Positions 1 to 9,248 of a stretch of 64,000 nt of DNA are shown one piece after another (positions within the stretch are counted from its first letter, which is position 1; each line of letters opens with the position of its first letter). Below the pieces are notes generated by a model. It searched no databases. It was not told where the DNA came from and worked only from the letters and a program-made list of their open reading frames with translations. A program made the position numbers and the translations under genes. The DNA lies in NCBI RefSeq assembly GCF_001050345.1, contig NZ_LFMW01000007.1:620001-684000 (forward strand), given 5' to 3'. This DNA comes from Pseudomonas fildesensis (GTDB taxonomy: Bacteria; Pseudomonadota; Gammaproteobacteria; Pseudomonadales; Pseudomonadaceae).

Positions 1-1919
1 ACGTGGGTGTTCCCGTCAGCCTGGTAGAACGGTTCGAACAGGTGTTGCTGGTCTTCGTGGGAGATGCCTTTGCCGGTATCGGACACCTCCCAGTGCAACA
101 TCACACGCTCACCGTCGCGGCTGTCCAGCCGAACGCGCAGGATGATCCGCCCGCTGTCGGTAAACTTCAGCGCGTTGTTGAGCAGGTTACTGAGGATCTG
201 CCGAATGCGGCTGACGTCGCCGTTCAACCAATCCGGCAACTGCGGATCGATGCAGGCAAACAATTGCAGGCCCTTGTGTTGAGCTGCGGCGGCATAGCCG
301 TGAATCACTTCCTCGATCAATTCCAACGGTGAAAACCGGTTGCACTCCAGTTGCAGCTGCCCCGCCTCGATACGCGATACATCCAGCACATCGCTGATCA
401 GTTGCAGCAGGTTGGCAGAAGACCCTTCGATAGCCTGCAGATAGCCTTTCTGCTGATCGCTCAACTCAGTGCGCGCCAACAACTCCAGGGTGCCCAGCAC
501 GCCGTACAACGGCGTACGGATTTCGTGGCTCATGGTTGCCAGGAACAAGGTCTTGGCTTCGTTGGCGGCGTCAGCCATACGCCGCGCGCGGTCCAGGGCC
601 ACTTCCACCTGCATCCGCGCGCTGATGTCGCTGAACGCGCAGATCAATACGTCTTCGCGCTCGTACCGAGTACGCGCGAAGCTCAAATACAGATGACGAC
701 CATCCGCCAGTTGCAACTCATCGACGGTGTTGTGTTCGGCATCATCAAAGCCGCGACGGATCCAGTCAGCACTGCGTTGCTGGCGCTCCTGGCTGTCGCC
801 GATCCATTGCGTATACAGCGGGTTATCAAGTACCACCTCGCCGTCCTGGCGGCGCAGTACGCACAGCGCCACCGGCGCAATGCGGATCACCGCCCGGCTG
901 AAAGCCTCGCTTTCCACCAGCGCCTCAATGCGATTGCCGGCGGGTACGATCAGGCGCTGGTCGATACGCCGCATCAGCCAGATCATCAGCCAGGTGACGA
1001 GTACGCACAGCAATACGCTGATCAGCACGGGGGTTATCAACGCGGGGAGCAGTGAGTGCATGTCGAGGGCGTAGACGATTTGCCAGTTCGAAAACCCCAG
1101 TTGTTTACGAATCGCCAGATGATCCGGCAGCCAATGGCCGCCGACAAAGCCGAACGACTGAGGCGCCGGCATTTGAGCTAATTCCAGGCGTAACGACTGT
1201 CCCTGCGCGCTATCAAAAATCAGTTGGCCGCTGGCGTCGAGCAAGATGAACTGGCCGGCGTTTTCGTTTCGCAAGGCGCTCAGCAGGTCTGGCGACTCGA
1301 CTTCCAACCCCAGCCAACCCGATTGAGGGCTACGGTCATCAAGACGGGTAAATATATACAGGGGGGAATCATCGCGCTCAGGGTCCGTGAGCCAAAGCTC
1401 GTCGGCGGCGCTGCCATATTCAGCGTTGAGCCGCGCCAACAAATGCGGGGCAATCAGCTGGACCGGTTCGCGGGCGGGGATCAGGCGCATCACCTCGGCT
1501 CGGGTGCCGCTCGCGGCGTACAACAGGTTCACGTTGTTGAGCCGCAGGTAGTCGATCATGCGGTGGGTCAGCCACAGGCTCCAGGCCTGTTTGTCCGACC
1601 CCAGGCCGATGTGCACCTCTTCCCCCGCCACCACGTTCGCACTGGCTACCGGCGCAGTGATGCTGCGCACCGCCGCCAGCCGCAGCGTCTTGAGCAGTGT
1701 CTGGCGGCTGACGAAAAAACTCTGCGCATCGGATATCGCCGCATTCATGTAACTGCGTCGTTGGGATATCTCCTGGCTCAAGGTGGCGCTCACATAGCTG
1801 TAGACGCCCGCGTAAAACCCCAACACCAGAGCGATGACCAACAGGCGCAGCAACTTTCTCGCCGCCGTGGGAGTTGAGAACGACGTGTCGAACGGAGGTA
1901 GGGATTGGCGTAGTTTCAT
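1..1919 (-). CDS. Hybrid-type sensor histidine kinase, partial (C-terminus off the left edge)
   Basis: Membrane sensor kinase read from an ATG at 1919 and still open at base 1, so at least 639 residues are present. I translated it by hand: a membrane segment at about residues 23-43, a long periplasmic sensor region, a second membrane segment at about 275-300, a PAS-like region, then a HisKA box ATMSHEIRTPLYGVLG with the phospho-acceptor His near residue 465. An N box (RIRQILSNLLNNALKFT) and a G1 box (DTGKGI) follow. Kinases of this layout normally continue into receiver and Hpt domains, but that part lies outside the window. It is divergent from the pilus operon with a 247-bp gap, an arrangement that suggests (inference only) control of the pili, as RcsC/PvrS-type kinases do for Cup pili. 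Its response regulator is not in view. Confidence 0.85.
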   Translation of the reverse strand, partial: MKLRQSLPPFDTSFSTPTAARKLLRLLVIALVLGFYAGVYSYVSATLSQEISQRRSYMNAAISDAQSFFVSRQTLLKTLRLAAVRSITAPVASANVVAGEEVHIGLGSDKQAWSLWLTHRMIDYLRLNNVNLLYAASGTRAEVMRLIPAREPVQLIAPHLLARLNAEYGSAADELWLTDPERDDSPLYIFTRLDDRSPQSGWLGLEVESPDLLSALRNENAGQFILLDASGQLIFDSAQGQSLRLELAQMPAPQSFGFVGGHWLPDHLAIRKQLGFSNWQIVYALDMHSLLPALITPVLISVLLCVLVTWLMIWLMRRIDQRLIVPAGNRIEALVESEAFSRAVIRIAPVALCVLRRQDGEVVLDNPLYTQWIGDSQERQQRSADWIRRGFDDAEHNTVDELQLADGRHLYLSFARTRYEREDVLICAFSDISARMQVEVALDRARRMADAANEAKTLFLATMSHEIRTPLYGVLGTLELLARTELSDQQKGYLQAIEGSSANLLQLISDVLDVSRIEAGQLQLECNRFSPLELIEEVIHGYAAAAQHKGLQLFACIDPQLPDWLNGDVSRIRQILSNLLNNALKFTDSGRIILRVRLDSRDGERVMLHWEVSDTGKGISHEDQQHLFEPFYQADGNTH

Positions 1920-2166
1920 CAGGGAACGTTAATCCAACAGCCAGGGCGTCGGAATAAGACGATCCTCAAAGTACCCAGCGCTTTCGGCACGCTTCGGTGA
2001 ACGGTCGCCAGGCATGGCCATTCGCAACTTTTAAGAATCGCCTGATTAAACCCAACGCCTCCTCTCCTTAAGATTGCGGCGCCTGGACAAGCCCCGTTAC
2101 GCCCGTTGGCGAACACCGGACAGCCTCCACGCACTGCCCTAATCAACTTTAATGAGGAGTTCCACC
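1920..2166. promoter_or_regulatory. Divergent intergenic region, sensor kinase / pilus operon
   Basis: This 247-bp gap must hold the promoters of both the kinase gene and the pilus operon. I see no convincing -35/-10 pair, operator palindrome or small gene. A strong ribosome-binding site (GAGGAG, about 2154-2159) sits just before the pilin start at 2167. Confidence 0.4.
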
Positions 2167-2694
2167 ATGAAGCGTATTGCCTTGATCCTGGCCATGACCG
2201 CCGCTCCAGCCCTGACCTTCGCAGCCGCCCAGAACACCATCACGTTCACCGGCCAGGTATCGGCTCAAACCTGCGCTGTAGCGGTCAATGGCAACGCCGC
2301 GAACCCGGTCATCCTGATGCCTACCGTCAGCGCTGCCGCCCTGAATGCAGTGGGTAGTACGGCAGGCGAAACACCGTTCACCATCAGCGTGAGCGGCTGC
2401 ACCGCACCCTCGTCTAGCCTTGCCATCAAGACGGCTTTCCTGGGTAACAACGTGACCAGCGCAGGCAACCTTGCCAACGCGGGTACGGCCACCAACGTAC
2501 AAGTGCAACTGCTCAGCGAAACTGGCGGTTCTGCCGTTGTACTCAACGGGATTACCTCCGTTGCAGGCTTGACCCTGAGCTCCGGCGCCACCAGCGCCAG
2601 CCACGATTTCGCTGTTCGCTACATCAGCGAAGCCGGTGCCGCCACGGCCGGTACTGTTTCGGCCACCGCGCAATACGCCCTGGATTACCTGTAA
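2167..2694 (+). CDS. Type 1 fimbrial major subunit (FimA/CupA1-like)
   Basis: Secreted pilin of 175 residues that would polymerise into the rod of a chaperone-usher pilus. It has a Sec signal peptide (MKRIALILAMTAAPALTFAA), a cysteine pair at about residues 38 and 78 that fits the conserved pilin disulfide, and a C-terminal alternating hydrophobic strand ending in AQYALDYL, the beta-strand that a chaperone completes. The start is the ATG at 2167 because GAGGAG lies 7-8 bases upstream and the signal peptide begins there; an in-frame ATG at 2152 has no such signal. It is the first gene of a five-gene operon and is followed 88 bp later by its chaperone. Confidence 0.88.
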   Translation: MKRIALILAMTAAPALTFAAAQNTITFTGQVSAQTCAVAVNGNAANPVILMPTVSAAALNAVGSTAGETPFTISVSGCTAPSSSLAIKTAFLGNNVTSAGNLANAGTATNVQVQLLSETGGSAVVLNGITSVAGLTLSSGATSASHDFAVRYISEAGAATAGTVSATAQYALDYL

Positions 2695-2782
2695 TCCCTG
2701 GTACCTGCCGGGCCCTGTGCCCGGCACTTTTACCCACGCCCGCATTCTTCACCCGCTCTGCGCCTGTTGGACGGAGAACACC

Positions 2783-3508
2783 ATGACTCGCCTGAAGAAA
2801 ACCACACTGGCCTTGGCGCTGACACTCGGCACGGCCATGACCTCCTATGCACATGCCAGCGTCGTAATGACGGGCACCCGTGTCATCTACCCGGCCCAAG
2901 CCCAGGAAAAGGTGGTGCAACTGACCAATCAGGACACCCATCCCTACCTGGTCCAAATGTGGCTCGACACGGGCAACCCGAACCTCACCGCACAGACCGC
3001 TGACGCTCCATTTATCGCCAGCCCGCAAGTGTTTCGCATGAACCCCAATGCCGGCCAGGTCGTGCGCCTGGTCTTCACCGGCAACGACTTGGCGAAGGAC
3101 CGCGAATCGCTGTTCTACCTCAATTTCGTGCAGATGCCGGCCATGAAGACCAGCGAGCTGCAAGCCAACAAGTTGCTGCTCAGCGTCAGTAGCCGCATGA
3201 AGGTGTTTTACCGCCCGCAAGAGCTGGCCGGAAACCCCGACGCGCTGAGCCAATCCCTGCATTTCAAGCTTCAGGGCAAGGCGGTGATCGCCCGCAATGA
3301 CAGCGGGTATTTCGCCACCGTGCGCCGTGCCGACGTGGTCAGCCGGGGCAAGTCCTACGCGCTTTCCCAGGCATCGATGGTCGCGCCGTTGAGCCAGGCC
3401 AACTGGGCGCTGCCCGCCGGCGCCTCCGCCGCTGCGGGAGACACCGTGCGCCTGACATTGGTCAACGATTTCGGTGCTGATGTCGTCACTGATCTGCCCC
3501 TTCTTTGA
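2783..3508 (+). CDS. Periplasmic pilus chaperone (PapD/FimC family)
   Basis: Chaperone of 241 residues that caps pilin subunits in the periplasm and hands them to the usher. A signal peptide ends near TSYAHAS. The N-terminal immunoglobulin-like domain carries GTRVIYPAQ and VVQLTNQD, and the G1 strand region LLLSVSSRMKVFYRP holds the family's conserved basic residue and Y-R-P end. Length fits the family (about 230-250 residues). The start chosen is the ATG at 2783 with GGAG 7 bases upstream; the open frame reaches further back but only through the pilin intergenic region. It ends 19 bp before the usher start. Confidence 0.9.
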   Translation: MTRLKKTTLALALTLGTAMTSYAHASVVMTGTRVIYPAQAQEKVVQLTNQDTHPYLVQMWLDTGNPNLTAQTADAPFIASPQVFRMNPNAGQVVRLVFTGNDLAKDRESLFYLNFVQMPAMKTSELQANKLLLSVSSRMKVFYRPQELAGNPDALSQSLHFKLQGKAVIARNDSGYFATVRRADVVSRGKSYALSQASMVAPLSQANWALPAGASAAAGDTVRLTLVNDFGADVVTDLPLL

Positions 3509-3527
3509 TCAGCACGGGGTGATCGTC

Positions 3528-6167
3528 ATGCCTACCTATTGCGTATCAGCCTTCAAGATGGGTCTTGTATTTGCACGTCACCGCTGGTTACCCGGTTTCG
3601 TGCAGTCAACCCTATTCAGCACGGTCAGCCTGATGAGCCCAGGCATTGCCATGGCGCAAAGCACCGTCGCAGCGTCCAGCGACGCTTATGTGTTCGACGA
3701 CAACATGCTGTTTGGCAGCGGTTCACTGGCGCGCTTCAACAGGGTCAACGCCATTGAACCCGGGCAATACCGGGTGGATTTGTTTATCAACGGTCGTTTT
3801 GTCGACCGCGTTGACCTGCGCTTCGCCGACCAGGGTGAAGGCGATGTGCAGCCATGCCTGCCCGCAGCGTTGCTGGAAAGCGGCGGAGTTCTCAAAAGCG
3901 CTATCCAGTCCCCCGGCACGGACCAGTGCCTGGTGCTCGGCAAAGCCGTTCAGGGCGCGTCGACAGCATTCGATTTCGGGCAGATGCGCCTGGACCTGAA
4001 CGTGCCACAGAGCCTGATGCTGAACACCCCGCGCGGCTACGTCGCGCCGCAAAACCTGGACGGCGGCAACACCATCGGTTTTGTGAACTACAGCGCCAGC
4101 CAGTACCACGTCACACGCACAGGCAACTACAGCGGCAGTTCCGACTCCAGCTACCTGGCCCTCAACAACGGGTTGAACATGGGTCTGTGGCGCCTGCGCC
4201 AACAAGGCAATTTGCGTTACGACAACGACAACGGCAGCCACTGGAACACCACCCGCACTTACGCCCAACGCGCCCTGCCTGGATTACAAGGCGAAATGAC
4301 CGTGGGCCAGGGTTTTACTTCAGGTCGGTTTTTTTCCGGCATGAGCTACACCGGGCTGGAGATTGCTTCCGACGACCGCATGTTGCCGGAGTCAGTGCGC
4401 GGCTATGCACCTACGGTACGTGGGATTGCCAAAACCAACGCGCAGGTGATCGTGCGCCAGAACGGCAATGACATCTATCAGACCACCGTTGCGCCTGGTC
4501 CTTTTGAAATCAGCGACCTCTACTCCACCAGCTACAACGGCGACCTTGAAGTCTCGGTGGTCGAGGCCGACGGCAGCGTCAGCCGTTTCACGGTACCGTT
4601 TTCGGCGGTTCCCGAATCGTTGCGACCTGGCCTGTCACGCTACAGCATGGCGCTGGGCCGAAGCCGCGATCTTGGCGACCACGATCCCTTCAGCGAAATG
4701 ACCTACCAGCGCGGCCTGACCAACAGCGTGACCGCCAACAGCGGCTTGCGGGTAGCCGAGGGCTACCAGGCGCTGGTGCTCGGCGGCGTTTACGCCAGCA
4801 CCCTGGGCGCATTCGGGTTGGACACCACCTACTCGCGCGCCAATCTGCCGAACGAAGGCCAGCTCGATGGCTGGATGGCACGCCTGTCCTACAGCCGTAC
4901 CTTCCAGCCGACCAAGACCACCTTGTCGATTGCCGGCTACCGCTATTCAACCGAAGGCTATCGAGACCTCGGCGACGTGCTCGGCGTGCGCGAGTCGATC
5001 CGCAACCACCAAACCTGGGAGTCGACGAGCTATATGCAACGCTCACGCTTCGAGGTGTCGATCAATCAAAACCTCAATGACTACGGCAGCGTGTTTTTAT
5101 CCGGTTCGACCCAGGACTACCGCAGCGGCCGAGAACGCGACACGCAGCTGCAATTTGGCTGGGCCAACACCTTGCGCAACAACGTCAGCGTCAACCTGTC
5201 CGTGTCGCGACAAAGCACCGGCAGTTACCTGAACCGGCGAAGCGGCAATTACAACGACCAACTGGACAACACGGTCTCGGACAACGGGGTAGGCACCACG
5301 CGCAGTGCCGGCACCCAAGAGACCGTCACGCTGCTCTCGGTGTCCTTCCCTCTTGGCAGCCCGGCCCGCTCGAATGTGCCGTCGCTGAGCAGCTCAGTGA
5401 CGCACAGCTCTACCTCTGGCGACCTGTATCAAACTTCGTTGTCGGGCACCCAGGGGGCCGATCAGACCTTGAGCTACAGCATGGACGTGTCCCGCGACGC
5501 CGATCAGAAACAGAACGTGTGGAGCGCCAACGTCCAGAAATATCTGCCCAACGCCTCGGTCAGCGCCAGCGCGTCCAAAGGGCAGGATTACTGGCAAGCG
5601 TCCGGCAGCGCTCGTGGTGCCTTGGCCGTGCACGGCGGCGGTGTGACATTCGGGCCTTACTTGGGCGACACCTTCGCCCTGATCGAAGCCAAGGGCGCCA
5701 GCGGTGCGAAGGTCATGAATGGCATGGGTGCAACCATCGACAGCGACGGCTACGCGCTGGTGCCGTCGCTAACCCCTTATCGCTACAACACGGTAGCCAT
5801 CAACCCTGAGGGCATGAGTGAAAAAGCCGAACTCGATGACGGCCAGCGCCGCGTAGCGCCCTATGCAGGAGCAGCCGTGAAGGTTGAATTCAAGACCCGC
5901 GTCGGCAACGCAATCCTGGTCAAAGCCGTACGCCCCGGCGGTGAGGCCGTGCCCATGGGCGCCGATGTATTGGACGAAAACGGCAGCCTCATCGGGATGG
6001 TCGGCCAAGGCAGCCAGGCTTACCTGCGCACCGAAAAACTCAAGGGCCGCCTGACCGTCCGTTGGGGCGAAGGCACAAACGAGCAGTGCCGGATGCAGTT
6101 CGACCTGGCGCGACAGGATGTCAGCCAAGCCCTGATCAAACTCAACAGCGACTGCCGCCGCCCCTGA
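3528..6167 (+). CDS. Outer membrane usher protein (FimD/PapC family)
   Basis: Usher of 879 residues, the outer membrane pore that receives chaperone-pilin complexes and assembles the pilus. Visible are a signal sequence ending near SPGIAMAQS, the N-terminal substrate-binding domain (YVFDDNMLFGSG to the DLRF region), the long beta-barrel rich in aromatic residues, a plug region (GYAPTVRGIAKTNAQVIVRQ), and C-terminal domains with a cysteine pair near the end (NEQCRMQFDL...NSDCRRP). The ATG at 3528 is preferred: GGGGTGA lies just upstream, while the earlier ATG at 3474 lies inside the chaperone gene. Tip subunit and second chaperone follow. Confidence 0.94.
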   Translation: MPTYCVSAFKMGLVFARHRWLPGFVQSTLFSTVSLMSPGIAMAQSTVAASSDAYVFDDNMLFGSGSLARFNRVNAIEPGQYRVDLFINGRFVDRVDLRFADQGEGDVQPCLPAALLESGGVLKSAIQSPGTDQCLVLGKAVQGASTAFDFGQMRLDLNVPQSLMLNTPRGYVAPQNLDGGNTIGFVNYSASQYHVTRTGNYSGSSDSSYLALNNGLNMGLWRLRQQGNLRYDNDNGSHWNTTRTYAQRALPGLQGEMTVGQGFTSGRFFSGMSYTGLEIASDDRMLPESVRGYAPTVRGIAKTNAQVIVRQNGNDIYQTTVAPGPFEISDLYSTSYNGDLEVSVVEADGSVSRFTVPFSAVPESLRPGLSRYSMALGRSRDLGDHDPFSEMTYQRGLTNSVTANSGLRVAEGYQALVLGGVYASTLGAFGLDTTYSRANLPNEGQLDGWMARLSYSRTFQPTKTTLSIAGYRYSTEGYRDLGDVLGVRESIRNHQTWESTSYMQRSRFEVSINQNLNDYGSVFLSGSTQDYRSGRERDTQLQFGWANTLRNNVSVNLSVSRQSTGSYLNRRSGNYNDQLDNTVSDNGVGTTRSAGTQETVTLLSVSFPLGSPARSNVPSLSSSVTHSSTSGDLYQTSLSGTQGADQTLSYSMDVSRDADQKQNVWSANVQKYLPNASVSASASKGQDYWQASGSARGALAVHGGGVTFGPYLGDTFALIEAKGASGAKVMNGMGATIDSDGYALVPSLTPYRYNTVAINPEGMSEKAELDDGQRRVAPYAGAAVKVEFKTRVGNAILVKAVRPGGEAVPMGADVLDENGSLIGMVGQGSQAYLRTEKLKGRLTVRWGEGTNEQCRMQFDLARQDVSQALIKLNSDCRRP

Positions 6168-6191
6168 ACCTCTTTTACACCGGAGCTCACG

Positions 6192-7505
6192 ATGACTCTT
6201 TTTCGCCCACTGTTCACACTGCTCCTGACCCTCGGCGCCACCGTCGGTGCGGATGCCCAGGCAACCTGCACGCGGGTCTTCAACGGTAATCAAGTGCTGG
6301 ACGGCAACTCGGCACAACTGACGTTTGGCCGGGTTAACCTGACCTCCAGCTACCTGCAACCGGTCGGCACGCATTTGGGCTCCGTTGTAGTCTCCGCCGC
6401 GACGGCGCCCGGACTCACCAGCGAGACCGTACTGTGGCAATGCGACCTGAGCGACGCCGACAGCATTTACGAGGTGTTCGCCACCAACGGTGACGACCGT
6501 GTCGGCGGTTATTGGGAAATCGGCAATGGCTCAGGGGCCTCGGTCAACGATGGGCTGCCCGGTTACTACGCCACGTGGTTCCCCTATGTCGGGATCAAAT
6601 TGACGCACCTGAACTCCGGCAAAGTGTTCACACGCTATTGGCAGGACGCCAAAATCACCCAGTACGACACGGTCGGCAGCAAGATCCAGATCAAAGCCAA
6701 ACACTTGAGCATGATCCAGGGCGAACTTGCTCGCGTATCCAGCCTCCCGCCATCGTCAGGCTCGGGAAGTAACTGGTGCGGGGGCCAGGCAGCCTCCAGT
6801 GGCAGCGGGACCTACAGCTATACATGCACCCAGCCCAATGGCTACATCCAGTTTCGAGGGGGTGGCATCGCCTCGGACCCGGTGGGGTCGGACTCCAACA
6901 ACAACTACAACTTCTGGGGCGCACGCAACGGTATTGCGTTTGGCATGCGCGCCGCGGCTTCTATCAGTTACACCGCGACCTGCGTAGCCCGCAATGTCAC
7001 GCCCGTAGTGAGTTTCCTGCCGATCACCGCCACTGAGTTGAACCAGGGCATGACGCGCAGCAGTGATTTCACCATCGGCCTGGAATGCAGCAACACCGCC
7101 AGTTCCGGCACCGCCAGCAACCAGACCGCACTGGGTATCCAAGTGGCCTACAGCGCGTATACCCAAGCCCAGTCCCTGGGGCTGTTGACCAGTGGCGGCG
7201 GGGTGACCTATCTGGTGTCCAACGGCTATGGCACCGACCCTTCCGTAGCCACCGGGGTGGGTATCAGCCTGCGTAACGCCAGCAACGGCAGTGCCATGAA
7301 TTTTCTGGGATGGTCGGGCACCGGCACGGGCGCTACCGGCGGCTGGTACCCGGTATTGGCGGGCGCCAGCAGCGCCGGCAGCAGCGCGTCCGGCTACACC
7401 AGCTACCTGCAGACGATCACCGCGACCCTCAGCACCCTGCCTGGCGAAACAGCCAAGCCGGGCAGGGTCAACGCCACCGCTTACGTACTGGTGAAGGTCC
7501 AATGA
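6192..7505 (+). CDS. Fimbrial tip adhesin, two-domain
   Basis: Secreted protein of 437 residues, more than twice pilin length, as expected for a tip adhesin with an N-terminal receptor-binding domain and a C-terminal pilin domain. A signal peptide ends near GADAQ. The first ~260 residues are rich in Gly, Ser, Asn and aromatics and hold several Cys. The C-terminal half ends in a pilin-type alternating strand (NATAYVLVKVQ). Its place after the usher matches CupA4-type genes. The ligand cannot be read from the sequence. Its stop codon overlaps the next start (ATGA), implying translational coupling to the second chaperone. Confidence 0.82.
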   Translation: MTLFRPLFTLLLTLGATVGADAQATCTRVFNGNQVLDGNSAQLTFGRVNLTSSYLQPVGTHLGSVVVSAATAPGLTSETVLWQCDLSDADSIYEVFATNGDDRVGGYWEIGNGSGASVNDGLPGYYATWFPYVGIKLTHLNSGKVFTRYWQDAKITQYDTVGSKIQIKAKHLSMIQGELARVSSLPPSSGSGSNWCGGQAASSGSGTYSYTCTQPNGYIQFRGGGIASDPVGSDSNNNYNFWGARNGIAFGMRAAASISYTATCVARNVTPVVSFLPITATELNQGMTRSSDFTIGLECSNTASSGTASNQTALGIQVAYSAYTQAQSLGLLTSGGGVTYLVSNGYGTDPSVATGVGISLRNASNGSAMNFLGWSGTGTGATGGWYPVLAGASSAGSSASGYTSYLQTITATLSTLPGETAKPGRVNATAYVLVKVQ

Positions 7506-8266
7506 TCAGGCTGGCGTTCTACTCAGCACTTGTGTGGATGTGTGCGGCAATGAGTGCGTCCTCAATTGCCCGCGCCGGGCTAATGCCCGAGCAGACCCGG
7601 TTGATCTTCCACGAGGGCCAGACCCAACGCTCGCTGATGCTGGCCAACACCAATGCCTATCCCGTGGTGGTGCAAACCTGGGTTGACAACGGCGAAGGCA
7701 ACCGCGCGCCGGAAAACTCAGTCTCGGCGATGATCGCCCTGCCCTCGGTATTTCGTCTGCAACCCCAAGCGTTGCAGGGCCTGCGCATTGTTTACGACGG
7801 TAGCGCGCTGCCCAAGGACCGTGAGTCCGTGAGCTGGTTGAATCTCTACGAAATCCCTCCTGCCAAAGTAGACGCTCCCGCGCTTTCTACACGCGTCGCC
7901 GTGGCCATGAACACCCAGATGAAAATCTTCTACCGTCCCGCCCACCTGCCCAGCGCTCCCGAAAAAATGGCTGGCACCCTGACCTTTCGCATCGAACAGC
8001 AGGCAGGTACCTGGGTGCTGGTGTGCCATAACCCCAGCCCCTATCACGCCTCGTTTTCTTCTTTGCGCGTGGGTGTTCAAGGGCGTGAACAGCCCGTGGC
8101 AAAGTCCCTCGACATGATGGCCCCGCCCCTCAGCGACAAAGCCTACCCGCTGGGAGATTTCACCCCCGGCGCAGATGCCCGCGTACCCGTCAGCTACACG
8201 CTGATCGATGACGGCGGTCACTACCTGGACGGCCACGCAACCGCCTCCGTGCATCAGATGCCGTAA
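7502..8266 (+). CDS. Second periplasmic pilus chaperone
   Basis: PapD-family chaperone of 254 residues, last gene of the pilus operon. A signal peptide ends near SSIARAG. The hallmark segments are present: LIFHEGQTQRSLMLANTN (A1/B1 strands), LPKDRESVSWLNLYEIPP and the G1 strand MNTQMKIFYRP. It is clearly diverged from the chaperone at 2783, so it is probably dedicated to the tip adhesin just upstream, as proposed for operons with two chaperones. The start ATG at 7502 overlaps the adhesin stop by four bases. A hairpin terminator follows 25 bp after the stop. Confidence 0.9.
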   Translation: MIRLAFYSALVWMCAAMSASSIARAGLMPEQTRLIFHEGQTQRSLMLANTNAYPVVVQTWVDNGEGNRAPENSVSAMIALPSVFRLQPQALQGLRIVYDGSALPKDRESVSWLNLYEIPPAKVDAPALSTRVAVAMNTQMKIFYRPAHLPSAPEKMAGTLTFRIEQQAGTWVLVCHNPSPYHASFSSLRVGVQGREQPVAKSLDMMAPPLSDKAYPLGDFTPGADARVPVSYTLIDDGGHYLDGHATASVHQMP

Positions 8267-8291
8267 TGACAACCGCCTGATAGAAACGCAT

Positions 8292-8321
8292 AAGGCCCAG
8301 CTCGAAAGACCTGGGCTTTTT
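8292..8321 (+). terminator. Intrinsic terminator of the pilus operon
   Basis: GCCCAG pairs with CTGGGC around an inner TC-GAAA-GA tetraloop stem, with TTTTT after the stem. It sits 25 bp after the second chaperone stop. Confidence 0.8.
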
Positions 8322-8562
8322 CCTGGGTGTGCATTCAGAGCCTGTGCCGGCCTTTTAGTACCTGCAGAAAAACTCACCTTCAGATCCGCGTCGATTACCC
8401 ATCCCCCTCATCCATCCATAACCTATTCCCGCCGCGAACATTGTCCTTTTTTAGTTGACAGTAAGACGCCTCCCACCCGATTTATCCCACACCCACCACC
8501 CATTAATCTGTGCCCATGTTGAACGCAACGCCCAACCCACTTAAACAAAAAAGGATTCAACC
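8322..8562. other. Intergenic stretch before ycaC-like gene
   Basis: No gene is supported here. A TTGACA hexamer at 8455-8460 is a perfect -35 match, but the nearest -10 candidate (TTTATC, 8481-8486) is poor and spaced 20 bp, so a promoter is only suggested. A purine-rich ribosome-binding site (AAAAAAGGA, about 8547-8555) precedes the gene at 8563. Confidence 0.35.
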
Positions 8563-9195
8563 ATGAGCACTGCAACCTACAACCGCTTGAACAAAGACGA
8601 CGCCGTAGTTCTGCTGGTCGACCACCAGACCGGTCTCATCTCGCTGGTACAAGACTTCTCGCCCAACGAGTTCAAGAACAACGTGCTGGCCCTGGCCGAC
8701 CTGGCGAAGTTCTTCAACCTGCCGACGATCCTCACCACCAGTTTCGAGCAGGGCCCCAATGGCCCGTTGGTGCCGGAGTTGAAAGAGATGTTCCCGGACG
8801 CTCCGTACATCGCTCGCCCCGGCCAGATCAATGCCTGGGACAACGAAGATTTCGTCAAAGCGATCAAGGCGACGGGGCGTAAGCAGATCATCATTGCGGG
8901 CGTGGTGACGGACGTGTGCGTAGCGTTCCCGACGTTGTCGGCGCTGGCGGAAGGATTTGATGTGTTTGTAGTGACGGATGCTTCGGGCACGTTCAACACC
9001 ACGGTGCAGCAGGCGGCCTGGAGCCGGATGACGCAAGCGGGTGCGCAGATGATGAACTGGTTCTCGGTGGCGTGTGAGTTGCAGGGTGACTGGCGCAACG
9101 ATATCGAAGGCCTGGGCAATCTGTTGTCCCAGCGCATTCCGAACTATCGCAACTTGATGAACGGTTATTCGGCGCTGACGGCGCGTCAGAACTAA
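8563..9195 (+). CDS. ycaC: YcaC-like isochorismatase-family hydrolase
   Basis: Cytoplasmic cysteine hydrolase of 210 residues, close in length and sequence to E. coli YcaC, an octameric enzyme whose physiological substrate is unknown. The isochorismatase-fold features are visible: the N-terminal strand with catalytic Asp (VVLLVDHQTG, D20) and the nucleophile elbow VVTDVCVAFP with C119. The blocks RPGQINAWDN and ACELQGDWRNDIEGL are typical of the YcaC subgroup. It stands alone between two terminators and is transcribed separately from the pilus operon. A second, distinct isochorismatase-fold protein is at 46014. Confidence 0.88.
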   Translation: MSTATYNRLNKDDAVVLLVDHQTGLISLVQDFSPNEFKNNVLALADLAKFFNLPTILTTSFEQGPNGPLVPELKEMFPDAPYIARPGQINAWDNEDFVKAIKATGRKQIIIAGVVTDVCVAFPTLSALAEGFDVFVVTDASGTFNTTVQQAAWSRMTQAGAQMMNWFSVACELQGDWRNDIEGLGNLLSQRIPNYRNLMNGYSALTARQN

Positions 9196-9212
9196 GTCAG
9201 CCGACTGACAAC

Positions 9213-9246
9213 GAAAGCCTGCCCTGAAAAGCAGGCTTTTGGCGTT
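9213..9246. terminator. Bidirectional terminator, ycaC / histidine kinase
   Basis: AAAGCCTGC and GCAGGCTTT form a 9-bp stem around CCTGAAAA, with T-rich sequence after it on the plus strand and A-rich before it, so it can end both convergent genes. Confidence 0.75.
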
Positions 9247-9248
9247 TT

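Noticed and set aside
3..1877. Plus-strand frames at the left edge (109, 234 and 217 codons)
   Set aside because: They are antisense to the sensor kinase, whose minus-strand translation shows H, N and G1 boxes.
8208..8522. Plus-strand frame of 104 codons after the second chaperone
   Set aside because: It begins inside the chaperone gene, runs through the terminator hairpin and has no protein-like features.
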